Below are positions 52,767 to 61,176 of a stretch of DNA of 64,000 bases, one piece after another. Position numbers and translations under genes: made by a program. The notes beneath the pieces are model-generated. The model ran no database searches and was not told the origin of the DNA. It saw nothing but the letters and a program-made list of their open reading frames with translations. The stretch is from JBAYIE01 sp041665785. Its GTDB lineage: Bacteria; Bacteroidota; Bacteroidia; UKL13-3. Positions within the stretch are counted from its first letter, which is position 1. Each line of letters opens with the position of its first letter. The stretch spans positions 1 to 64,000 of the forward strand of contig JBAYIE010000013.1 in NCBI GenBank assembly GCA_041665785.1. The letters are read 5' to 3'.

Positions 52767-54821
52767 ATGAACCTGAACACTTTACTCGATCCAAAAAGCA
52801 TAGTGGTTGTTGGCGCTTCCAATGACCTTACAAAACCCGGAGGTAAAGTCTTTCACAATATTTTGTCGCACGGATTTAACGGACAACTGTATGCTGTAAA
52901 CCCGAAAGACAGCAACATACAAAATAAGCCCACATATGCTGATTGTGCCGCGCTGCCGCCTGTAGAGCTGGCCATCATTGCAATTGCAGCCAATCTGGTG
53001 GAAGCTGCCGTTGAAATACTGGCACGGGATAAGGGATGCAAATCGTTCATCCTGTTTTCGGCCGGATTCGGAGAGACCGGAGAAGCAGGACAGGTGTTGG
53101 AAAAACGCATTGTTCGCCTGATCCAACAATACGGTGGAACATTGATTGGTCCGAATTGCATTGGTGTAATTACGGGTTCTTACAAAGGAGTTTTTGCCGG
53201 ACCTATTCCCGAATACGATGCACAGGGATGCGATTGTGTTTCAGCGTCAGGAGCCACCATGGTGTATTTGCTCGAAACAGCTATTCCGCGCGGATTAAAA
53301 TTCCGCGATATTTTTTCGGTTGGCAACAGTGCCATGATTCAGGTGGAAGATATTCTGCAATACTGGGACGAAACCTTTGATTCGCAAACCAGTTCCAAAA
53401 TCAAATTGTTGTACATGGAACAAATTGCCGACCCTCCCCGGTTTATAAAACATGCCCGCTCGCTGGTACAAAAAGGTTGCCGCATTGCGGCTATTAAATC
53501 CGGATCAACCGAAGCCGGTTCGCGCGCGGTGTCGTCGCATACCGGCGCACTGGCAGGATCGAATACTGCGGTGAGTTCACTTTTTCGCAAAGCCGGAATC
53601 ATTCGTTGCAACAGCCGGCTGGAGCTGGTATATGTGGCTGCTATTTTTTCTATTCAGGAATTGAAGGGAGATCGGATTGCAGTAATTACCCATGCCGGTG
53701 GACCCGGTGTAATGCTGACCGATGTACTCATTCGTGGAGGGATGAAAGTTCCTGCACTCACAGGACCGAAAGCAGATGCGCTGCTCTCAAAATTATTTCC
53801 GGGTTCATCGGTTTCCAATCCGATCGATTTTCTGGCAACGGGTAATGCCGCACAACTGGGCGAGATTCTGGATGCGGTGGAACATGATTTTGATGAAATA
53901 GACGGCTCCATAGTTGTGTTTGGCACAACCGGCATGTGGCGCGTAGATGATGTTTACCGCGTATTGCACGAGAAAATAAATACGTGCAAAAAACCCATCT
54001 TTCCCATACTACCTTCCGTTATTCAGGCATCGGAAGAAGTAAGTCATTTTCAATCCATGGGTCATGTAAACTTTACCGATGAAGTGAGTTTCGGGTATGT
54101 GCTGTCGCGCCTGCACAAAATTGACGGCCCCTTTGATGATCCTGAATTGCCGGTGATTGATCGCAAGCGTATTCGTCAGATTATAGATGCAGCCCGACCT
54201 GGATATTTGAATCCAACGGAGGTGATGTTGTTGCTGGAAGCATGTGGCATTGATCGTGTGAAACAAGTAGAAGTAAACAAACCGGAAGAACTGGCAGCTG
54301 CCCTTGAAAAGTTAAGCTATCCCCTGGTGATGAAAGTAACCGGCCCTTTGCACAAAAGCGATGCAGGTGGTGTGATTCTGAATATCCGCAATGCTGAACA
54401 AGCCTTAGATACCTATATGAAGTTGATGCAAATAAAAGATGCAACCGGAGTTTTGCTTCAAACCCAACACAGCGGAAGCGAAGTATTTATGGGTGCAAAA
54501 CGCGAAGGGAATTTTGGTCATCAGATCCTGTGCGGAATGGGTGGAATTTTTGTTGAGGTATTTAAAGATTTAGCCTATGCATTGGCTCCGGTAGGAAGGA
54601 AAGAAGCATTGATGATGATCCGCCATCTGAAATCCTATCCATTGATTCGCGGTATCCGCGGCAAAGAAGGAGTGAACGAATATTTGCTGGTAAACGCGCT
54701 TGTGTCGTTATCGGCTTTGTTGCATGCAGCTCCTGAAATTTCGGAACTCGATATCAATCCCTTGCTGGGAACGCAGCAGGCATTGGTGGCAGTGGATGCA
54801 AGGATTTGCATTGAGAAATGA
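52767..54821 (+). CDS. ADP-forming acyl-CoA synthetase (acetate-CoA ligase type), fused alpha-beta
   Basis: 684 residues. N-terminal CoA-binding domain (VVVGASNDLTKPGGKVFHN), then two CoA-ligase domains with the catalytic His in SSHTGALAGSN, then an ATP-grasp domain (YPLVMKVTGPLHKSDAGGVIL) ending SELDINPLL. The His carries a phosphoryl group between succinyl-CoA-synthetase-like steps: acyl-CoA + ADP + Pi gives acid + CoA + ATP, or the reverse. No GNAT domain is fused, so it is not a Pat-type protein acetyltransferase. Acyl substrate unknown. Single gene, with an inverted repeat at its start. Confidence 0.9.
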   Translation: MNLNTLLDPKSIVVVGASNDLTKPGGKVFHNILSHGFNGQLYAVNPKDSNIQNKPTYADCAALPPVELAIIAIAANLVEAAVEILARDKGCKSFILFSAGFGETGEAGQVLEKRIVRLIQQYGGTLIGPNCIGVITGSYKGVFAGPIPEYDAQGCDCVSASGATMVYLLETAIPRGLKFRDIFSVGNSAMIQVEDILQYWDETFDSQTSSKIKLLYMEQIADPPRFIKHARSLVQKGCRIAAIKSGSTEAGSRAVSSHTGALAGSNTAVSSLFRKAGIIRCNSRLELVYVAAIFSIQELKGDRIAVITHAGGPGVMLTDVLIRGGMKVPALTGPKADALLSKLFPGSSVSNPIDFLATGNAAQLGEILDAVEHDFDEIDGSIVVFGTTGMWRVDDVYRVLHEKINTCKKPIFPILPSVIQASEEVSHFQSMGHVNFTDEVSFGYVLSRLHKIDGPFDDPELPVIDRKRIRQIIDAARPGYLNPTEVMLLLEACGIDRVKQVEVNKPEELAAALEKLSYPLVMKVTGPLHKSDAGGVILNIRNAEQALDTYMKLMQIKDATGVLLQTQHSGSEVFMGAKREGNFGHQILCGMGGIFVEVFKDLAYALAPVGRKEALMMIRHLKSYPLIRGIRGKEGVNEYLLVNALVSLSALLHAAPEISELDINPLLGTQQALVAVDARICIEK

Positions 54822-55372
54822 GCGAATCGCGTATAAGTATAGTAAACCTTTATTGGGCGAATCCCTGCCTGCCAAAACTACAGGAGCGGTTCAGATGTCA
54901 TTTCCCAGGAATATTTCGGTCCGCTCCCTCGTTTTGTATGGCAGGGTCAGGCCATTCACTGCAATCTCTGAAGTATGTGAGTACACATTACTTCAGAGGA
55001 TTTCCGTTTCTGTCCTTTTCGCAGGGGTTGTTGTCCATATAATTGCATCTGGCATTTTGCAAAAAAACAGACTCACACAGCTGAGCTTTATTTGTATGCT
55101 AAATGTTTATGCAACACTTTTAATCCATCCTATTATACAGGTATAAAAATAAGATGCCCTAAAAAGCAATCAACCATTCATCCAAAAACTATTCAATATC
55201 ATATTTTACTGTTCTATGGATATGTAACTTGTTGCTTGTTTTAAGGATCGATATTCCCTCTCCTTAAAATTCCGGCGTGAAAAAAACAACAGCATCTACT
55301 TTTACAGTCCTTCAGTGTTTTATGACACAGGATACGCATGGGTGCGAAATTGAAATCATCCCTTAAAATGCA
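54822..55372. other. Intergenic region, no gene seen
   Basis: About 551 bp. Two short frames on the plus strand have no start context, composition or recognisable domain. No hairpin terminator with a clear T-run after the synthetase gene. Possibly a decayed gene, but nothing can be matched. Confidence 0.45.
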
Positions 55373-58300
55373 ATGACCACCATCAGCACCATACTGCAAA
55401 CCAACCGCTTATTACAAGCCATGCTGGATCATTGCCCGGAGCCGGTTGTGGTTTTAGATAGCGATGGAAAAGTATTGGCCCTGAATCAGGCCGAACAATT
55501 GCTCTACGCCAATCAAAACGCAGTTGCACCTGCACCGGGGATGATGTTGGAGGAATGGGTGCATCCACGCAACTTAACAGTATTTCAAGATGTGTTGAAG
55601 CGGGTTTTCATCGGAGAGCAAATTGTTTTTGAAGCCGAATTGCCCGGATTTGATGCAGCCCTTCCAATAAAGCACCTCGCTGTTCCTTTGCGTGATCAAC
55701 AATCTCAGATTATTGGTGCCAGCATTACTTCCTATTCCCATTCCGAAAAATATCAGGCGTTAAGGGAATCGGAAGAAAAGTATCGTTCCCTGTTTAACAA
55801 GAGTCCGGTTTATAATTTTATTTGCGATATAGATTCACTTGAAATTCTGGAAGTGAACGACGCCGTGATCCAAAAATACGGCTATACCCGCCAGGAGTGG
55901 GATCACAAATCCATGCTCGATTTTCGTCCGAAGGATGATCACGCGGAATTTTTAGCGTTTATGAAAACGCTCAAAGAAAATTATTCCACCACCACCCAAC
56001 ATATCTGGAGGCACTTGCTTAAAAACGGAGAAGAAATTATTGTAGATATCAACTCCCATCCGGTAATGTATAACGGACGCCGCGCTGTACTGGCTATTGC
56101 CCGCGACATTACGGGAGAATACAAGGCTCTGGAAGCATTGAAAAAAAGTGAAGAGAAATACCGTACACTGATAGAGAATGCAGGCGATGGTATTGTTGTA
56201 GTCGGGTTGGATTCAACCATCCTTGAAGCAAATAGTTCCATTTGTGAAATCATGGGCTATAACCGAGATGAGATACTCAGACTGAAATCCAGCGATTTTT
56301 ATCCGCCTGACGACACCTTCCGACCGCCGAATATCGATCAGATCATTGAACATGGAAGCCTGTTGAATGAAACTGTATTGCAACGCAAAGACGGCTCCAG
56401 ATTGGATGCCGAAGTAAGCCGCAAGATGATTGATGGTTATGGATACCTGGCTATTGTACGCGATATAACGGACCGGAAGAAAGATCAGCAGAAATTAAAA
56501 GAGTATGCTTATTTCTTTCAAAACAGCAACGATCTTATTGCCATTACAAACGCAGAAGGTTATTACGAAATCATCAACGATGAGTTTATCAGGGCGACTG
56601 GATATAGCGAAGATGAATTATTAAAAACCCAATACCTTTCACTGATCCATCCTGCCGATCTGGAGAAAACAATGCTGCAAGGCCGAAATCTTCAATCCGG
56701 AAAAAGCATTGAAAATTTCGAAACACGCATCCGCAACAAGAAGGGTGAATACATTTGGATTGAATGGAACGTTGTGCCTGATACGGTAACGGGTAAAGCC
56801 TATTCCATCGGACGAAATATTACCAACTGGAAAAAATTTGAGAATGAACTAACCGAACACAAAGAAATTCAACGCCTGTTTATCGAACACAGTCCGGCAG
56901 CCCTGGCCATGCTCGATACCGATTTAAAATACCTGGCTACCAGTCGCAGGTGGCTCACCGATTACAACCTGCGCGATCAAAATATCATTGGCAAATCGCA
57001 TTACGAAGTGTTTCCTGAAATTCCGCAGCGCTGGAAAGATATCCATCAACGCTGTTTGAAAGGAGCGGTGGAACGCAACGACGATGATGCTTTTGTACGC
57101 GAAGACGGAAGTTTGCAATGGCTCAGGTGGGAGATTCGTCCGTGGCATAAAGCCGATGGACAAATTGGCGGATTGATCATGTTTACCGAAATCATGACCG
57201 AGCAGAAGAAGGCTATTGAACTGTTCAATTATCAATTTAAAAACACACCCGACACCATTGCATTTATCAATCAATATTTAAAAATTGATACCATCAATCA
57301 CGGGATCCCCGGATTGTATTCTGCTGAAGAATTAATCGGAAGAGATTGTCTTTCGGTACTCCCTGAAGAAAGCATTGAACCTGTGAGTCGGGCCATTCAC
57401 GCCTGTTTTAAAACTGCAACCATTCAGCATATTGAAATTCGTTTGTTGCAAAACCGTTGGTCGCAGGTTCGGTATGTTCCAATGCTGCTCGACGATAAGG
57501 TGACCCATGTAATGGCCATCTCTACCGATATTACCGTAAAGAAAGAAAGCGAACTCAAGCTGAAACGCAGTGAAGAAAAAAACCGGGCACTGATAGAAAA
57601 TATCAGCGATGCTATCATGTTGCTCGACGGGCAGTTAAATACGGTGTATAAAAGTCCATCGGTACTTCGTTTAACCGGATATACTTTCGATGATGTAAAA
57701 GGCAAGCGCATGCATGAGTTTGCGCATCCCGAAGACGACGCTTTAATTCTGAATGCCTTTAAACAGGCACGTTCCAAGCCGGGTGTTCCCGTGCAATGCC
57801 AATACCGTACCCAACACAAAGCTGGGCATTATATCTGGGTTGAAGCCACCATCCTCAATTTGCTCGAAAATTCAAGTGTGCAAGCTTTTGTAGTCTCCTG
57901 CAACAATATCACCGAACGAAAATTACTGGAAGATCAGCAACGGCTCATTACATCTATCGTGGATTCGTCAGACGATGCCATTATCAGTACCAATCTGTTG
58001 GGCATCGTTACATCCTGGAACCGCGGTGCCGATAAAATTCTGGGATATACGGCCGACGAAATCATTGGCCATTCGCTTGCTGTGTTAATTCCACCCGGGT
58101 TGCAAGCGGAAGAAGAAGATCTTCACCTCAACATACTTGCGGGCAAATCGGTAGATCATTTCGAAACAAAACGCCTGCGTAAAGATGGAACCCTGATTTA
58201 TGTTTCCATGACCGTTTCGCCCATTGTAAATACCCTCGGTAAAATTACGGGATCTTCTATTGTGTTGCGTAATACCACCGAAAGCAAATTGCAGGAACTG

Positions 58301-59005
58301 GAACGCCAGCGCATGATTGCCGAATTGCTGCAACGAAACCGTGACCTGGAACAATTTGCCCATATTATTTCGCATAACCTGCGTTCGCCAGTGGCCAATA
58401 TTATGGGCATTACCAACTGTTTGCTGGATCTGGAGAATGAACCCGATGAAACAGAATTTCTCACACAGGGATTGCGCACTTCGGTGAATAATCTGGATAC
58501 CGTGATCAACGACCTCAACGAAATTCTTAAAATGAAACGGGAAGTCAGCGAAAACAAAATTGTAGTGCGCTTTCCGGAATTGCTGGAGCAAATCCAGTCG
58601 AGTATTCAGGGCCTCATTCAAAACGAAGAGGTAACATTTATTACTGATTTTGATGCCAGCAATGAAATGCTCAGCATCCGCAGTTACCTCTACAGCATTT
58701 TTTATAACCTCATATCGAACAGCATTAAATACCGCAAAAAAGATCTTGCACCTGTAATACAAATCAGCAGCGCGATCCGTAATAAAACGCTTGTCCTTGT
58801 TTTTAAAGACAACGGCATGGGTATCAACCTCGATAAGAACAAAGACCAGGTATTTGGCATGTACAAACGTTTTCACAGCCATACCGAAGGCAAAGGAATG
58901 GGGCTGTATATGGTAAAAACGCAGGTGGAAACACTGGGCGGTACTATATCGATAAACAGCAGCATAAACGAGGGAACAGAATTTATTCTCACGTTTGAGT
59001 TGTAG
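55373..59005 (+). CDS. Multi-PAS sensor histidine kinase (eight PAS domains)
   Basis: 1210 residues with no membrane segment, so cytoplasmic. About eight PAS domains in tandem (approximately 12-120, 134-250, 262-370, 378-490, 497-612, 618-727, 735-852 and 857-972), several with PAC-type DIT motifs (ARDITGEYKAL, RDITDRKK, NNITERKLL). Then a HisKA-type helix with H1001 (IISHNLRSP) and HATPase motifs FYNLISNSIKYR, FKDNGMGI and GKGMGLYMVK. No receiver domain and no response regulator gene next to it. The many PAS domains suggest it senses several soluble or redox signals. The start at 55373 fits a plain ATG after an AT-rich leader. Confidence 0.92.
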   Translation: MTTISTILQTNRLLQAMLDHCPEPVVVLDSDGKVLALNQAEQLLYANQNAVAPAPGMMLEEWVHPRNLTVFQDVLKRVFIGEQIVFEAELPGFDAALPIKHLAVPLRDQQSQIIGASITSYSHSEKYQALRESEEKYRSLFNKSPVYNFICDIDSLEILEVNDAVIQKYGYTRQEWDHKSMLDFRPKDDHAEFLAFMKTLKENYSTTTQHIWRHLLKNGEEIIVDINSHPVMYNGRRAVLAIARDITGEYKALEALKKSEEKYRTLIENAGDGIVVVGLDSTILEANSSICEIMGYNRDEILRLKSSDFYPPDDTFRPPNIDQIIEHGSLLNETVLQRKDGSRLDAEVSRKMIDGYGYLAIVRDITDRKKDQQKLKEYAYFFQNSNDLIAITNAEGYYEIINDEFIRATGYSEDELLKTQYLSLIHPADLEKTMLQGRNLQSGKSIENFETRIRNKKGEYIWIEWNVVPDTVTGKAYSIGRNITNWKKFENELTEHKEIQRLFIEHSPAALAMLDTDLKYLATSRRWLTDYNLRDQNIIGKSHYEVFPEIPQRWKDIHQRCLKGAVERNDDDAFVREDGSLQWLRWEIRPWHKADGQIGGLIMFTEIMTEQKKAIELFNYQFKNTPDTIAFINQYLKIDTINHGIPGLYSAEELIGRDCLSVLPEESIEPVSRAIHACFKTATIQHIEIRLLQNRWSQVRYVPMLLDDKVTHVMAISTDITVKKESELKLKRSEEKNRALIENISDAIMLLDGQLNTVYKSPSVLRLTGYTFDDVKGKRMHEFAHPEDDALILNAFKQARSKPGVPVQCQYRTQHKAGHYIWVEATILNLLENSSVQAFVVSCNNITERKLLEDQQRLITSIVDSSDDAIISTNLLGIVTSWNRGADKILGYTADEIIGHSLAVLIPPGLQAEEEDLHLNILAGKSVDHFETKRLRKDGTLIYVSMTVSPIVNTLGKITGSSIVLRNTTESKLQELERQRMIAELLQRNRDLEQFAHIISHNLRSPVANIMGITNCLLDLENEPDETEFLTQGLRTSVNNLDTVINDLNEILKMKREVSENKIVVRFPELLEQIQSSIQGLIQNEEVTFITDFDASNEMLSIRSYLYSIFYNLISNSIKYRKKDLAPVIQISSAIRNKTLVLVFKDNGMGINLDKNKDQVFGMYKRFHSHTEGKGMGLYMVKTQVETLGGTISINSSINEGTEFILTFEL

Positions 59006-59117
59006 AAATCTGTGCAGCCAACTGTAGCGAACAATTAATGTGGCCTGCTGCAAGCTCATCAGGTAACCCGCGTTTGTTTTGCGTATCCTGTATCTTCCAT
59101 CAACGAATGTTTTTTAT

Positions 59118-59129
59118 ACCCGTACGGGT
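59118..59129 (+). promoter_or_regulatory. Operator-like palindrome 1 upstream of hipB
   Basis: ACCCGTACGGGT is a perfect 12-bp palindrome centred at 59123.5. It shares the TACCC/GGGTA half-site with the two palindromes downstream. Probable HipB binding site, distal to the promoter. Confidence 0.75.
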
Positions 59130-59155
59130 TTATTTTTCGATTTTATACTATTTTT

Positions 59156-59171
59156 ATACCCTTTCGGGTAT
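59156..59171 (+). promoter_or_regulatory. Operator-like palindrome 2 upstream of hipB
   Basis: ATACCC-TTTC-GGGTAT, arms of 6 bp perfect, centre 59163.5, exactly 40 bp from palindrome 1. It lies at about -40 to -30 relative to the predicted start of transcription, so binding would block RNA polymerase. Confidence 0.8.
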
Positions 59172-59188
59172 TATTTTGTTATTTCCCT

Positions 59189-59196
59189 TATATTTG
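59189..59196 (+). promoter_or_regulatory. Probable -7 element of the hipBST promoter
   Basis: TATATTTG matches TAnnTTTG exactly. It directly adjoins palindrome 3, so repressor binding there would cover the transcription start. A leader of about 20 nt precedes the ATG at 59221. Confidence 0.65.
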
Positions 59197-59210
59197 TACC
59201 CGTAAAGGTA
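59197..59210 (+). promoter_or_regulatory. Operator-like palindrome 3 upstream of hipB
   Basis: TACC-CGTAAA-GGTA, centre 59203.5, again exactly 40 bp from palindrome 2. It overlaps the expected transcription start and ends 10 bp before the hipB ATG. The weakest of the three in symmetry, but it keeps TACCCGTA of the half-site. Confidence 0.75.
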
Positions 59211-59220
59211 TAGTTTCATT

Positions 59221-59652
59221 ATGAGCAATTTATCCACCTTCATCCGGTATCAGCGCAAAAAACAAAAGTTGACCCAGGAAGAACTCGCATCTAAAGCAGG
59301 CGTAGGCCTTCGGTTTGTGCGTGAACTGGAGCAGGGAAAAGAAACCCTGCAATTGGATAAAGTAAATCAGGTGCTGGCTTTATTCGGGTTTGACCTTGTA
59401 CCCGAAAGGCAACAGGAAGATCCTTACCATATTTTTTGGAACTATTTCAACAAAGCTGTTAAAATTACCCTGGCAAACAAGGTGGTTAAGCAAGGTATCA
59501 TCATCAAAGAAATTATCGACAAAACGGAGAATAAAATTTATGCATGGAAATTCGTACCAAACAACCATGCCATCAAGTACCAGCAAAAACCCGACGATAA
59601 CTTAACAGAAGAAATTTTGCATAAGGATATTCAATCCATTGAACTGCAATAA
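59221..59652 (+). CDS. hipB: HipB-like XRE-family antitoxin/repressor with C-terminal extension
   Basis: 143 residues. Cro/CI helix-turn-helix (about residues 6-58): RKKQKLTQEELASKAGVGLR, then FVRELEQGKETLQLDKV, with ALFGFDLVPE ending the domain as in HipB. E. coli HipB is about 88 residues, so the about 75-residue extension (ITLANKVVKQGIIIKEII, AWKFVPNNHAIKY) is extra; it looks like a small alpha-beta domain of unknown role. It binds DNA and represses the operon; the three upstream palindromes are its likely targets. 3 bp before hipS. Confidence 0.88.
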   Translation: MSNLSTFIRYQRKKQKLTQEELASKAGVGLRFVRELEQGKETLQLDKVNQVLALFGFDLVPERQQEDPYHIFWNYFNKAVKITLANKVVKQGIIIKEIIDKTENKIYAWKFVPNNHAIKYQQKPDDNLTEEILHKDIQSIELQ

Positions 59653-59655
59653 GCA

Positions 59656-59973
59656 ATGAAAAAGGGCCGTGTGTATAAAAAAGAAAAACTATGTGGCATG
59701 GTTTGGGAAGACGATAATGGATATCATTTCCAATACGATGCCTTGTATCTGAAAACCCCTGTGTATGGGGCAGTCAGTAAAACACTCCCCTTGCGCCGGG
59801 AGGTGTTTACGGATAAAAATATGCTCCCTTTTTTTGACGGACTTATACCTGAAGGGTGGTTATTGCAAATAGCCATTGAGAACTGGAAGCTGAACCCCCG
59901 TGACCGGATGACGTTGCTCCTTACCCTTTGCAAAGATTGTATTGGAGATATTAGCATAAGAAAGGAAAAATAA
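59656..59973 (+). CDS. hipS: HipS-like protein (HipA N-terminal subdomain as a separate gene)
   Basis: 105 residues, matching the N-terminal subdomain 1 of HipA: LPLRREVF, then the signature MLPFFDGLIPEG and LLTLCKDCIGDISI. In HipA this part is fused to the kinase; here it stands alone, as in the tripartite HipBST systems, in which HipS acts as the antitoxin that blocks the kinase. It begins 3 bp after hipB and ends 1 bp before hipT, so stoichiometric coupled translation is likely. Confidence 0.9.
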   Translation: MKKGRVYKKEKLCGMVWEDDNGYHFQYDALYLKTPVYGAVSKTLPLRREVFTDKNMLPFFDGLIPEGWLLQIAIENWKLNPRDRMTLLLTLCKDCIGDISIRKEK

Positions 59974-59974
59974 A

Positions 59975-60907
59975 ATGAAGTGTCTGCTTTGTTATAAACC
60001 GCTTCGAAAAGATGAACAGGATTATCATGCAAAATGTGTGATGAAAACCTTTGGCATAAAGCAAATGCCAACCGTTGATATAGATGAAAAAAAACTAACC
60101 GGTTATGCAAAAAAAATGGCCGGTGCAAACACAGCCATTACAGGTGTTCAACCCAAATTAAGTTTATGGATGGATGAACGTAAAAAAAGCATCCGGTTCA
60201 CTGTTGTGGACGTTAAAAGTAATTATATCATAAAGCCGCAAAGTGAAACTTATTCCTTCCTGCCTGAAAACGAAGATCTATGCATGCACCTTTCAGAAGC
60301 ATTTGGAATTAATACAGCCTCGCATGGCCTGATTCGTTTACCTGGCGGAGATTTGGCTTACCTGACCCGGCGGTTTGACCGGATCAATGAACTCAAATTA
60401 TCCTGTGAAGATTTGTGCCAACTCTCTGAAACTTTGACAGAACATAAATACAGGAGCAGTTATGAAAAAACAGGAAAGTTCATTAAGCAATATTCAACAC
60501 AATCCGGATTGGATACATTGCATTATTTTGAACGGGTGGTATTCAGTTTCGTATCCGGCAATGCAGATATGCATCTGAAAAATTTTTCCATGCTTGAAAA
60601 AGAGGATGGACAATTCACGTTAAGTCCTGCCTACGATTTGGTAAGTACCATACTGGTGATCAAAAATGAAACCGAACAGATGGCATTGACCCTTCATGGA
60701 AAAAAGAACAGAATTACCAAAAAAGATTTTACCGCATTGGCCACGCATCTTTCACTGACAGATAAACAGGTTGAAAACAGCTATCAGGCGCTTTCAAAAA
60801 ACCTGAAATCAGCCAAATGGTGGATAGAGCATAGCTTTTTACCCGCAGAACAAAAAGAAATATTAACCAAAACCGTAACCGACAGAATACATTTATTGTG
60901 TAAGTAG
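59975..60907 (+). CDS. hipT: HipT-like Ser/Thr kinase toxin with N-terminal zinc-knuckle-like motif
   Basis: 310 residues, the kinase part of HipA without the N-subdomain. Gly-rich loop TAITGVQPKLSLW (53-65), Lys K87 (NYIIKPQ), catalytic loop SGNADMHLKNF with D198 and N203, and metal-binding D221 (SPAYDLVS). HipT is known to phosphorylate tryptophanyl-tRNA synthetase in E. coli; the target here is not known. The loop reads A-I-T where E. coli HipT has the self-phosphorylated S-I-S. The first 21 residues (CLLC-YKPL...YHAKC) carry a CxxC plus HxxC pair, probably a zinc knuckle. Toxin of a tripartite toxin-antitoxin system. Confidence 0.9.
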   Translation: MKCLLCYKPLRKDEQDYHAKCVMKTFGIKQMPTVDIDEKKLTGYAKKMAGANTAITGVQPKLSLWMDERKKSIRFTVVDVKSNYIIKPQSETYSFLPENEDLCMHLSEAFGINTASHGLIRLPGGDLAYLTRRFDRINELKLSCEDLCQLSETLTEHKYRSSYEKTGKFIKQYSTQSGLDTLHYFERVVFSFVSGNADMHLKNFSMLEKEDGQFTLSPAYDLVSTILVIKNETEQMALTLHGKKNRITKKDFTALATHLSLTDKQVENSYQALSKNLKSAKWWIEHSFLPAEQKEILTKTVTDRIHLLCK

Positions 60908-61176
60908 CAAGGTAAAATGATAACACCCTGTACTATCAAGGAATTCTTATAAATACCTATTTCACGGAATCTTCTAAATACCTGTTATGATTAATTTATA
61001 GTTGCAAAGAAATGGAGTGCGGTTTGGGGCGCATAACCCAACGCTATCATTTGATTACAGAGAAGATGCTTAATGAGAACTAAGTTTATACATCTATTTC
61101 ATTAACCAAAAATTAATCTTCTCCCTTAAACCAATTCCTGCATCCATTATCTAACTTGCCATAAACCCTCCACATT

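Noticed and set aside
54700..55146. Reading frames in the gap after the acyl-CoA synthetase (also 54818-55042)
   Set aside because: They have no recognisable domain or start context, overlap the synthetase end, and show a composition unlike the neighbouring genes.
58085..59059. 324-residue frame on the minus strand
   Set aside because: It is antisense to the C-terminal part of the multi-PAS kinase and has no recognisable domain; the kinase is clearly coding.
59118..59210. Possible terminator of the multi-PAS kinase gene
   Set aside because: The hairpins have no T-run at the end, and their even spacing and shared half-sites fit operators better.
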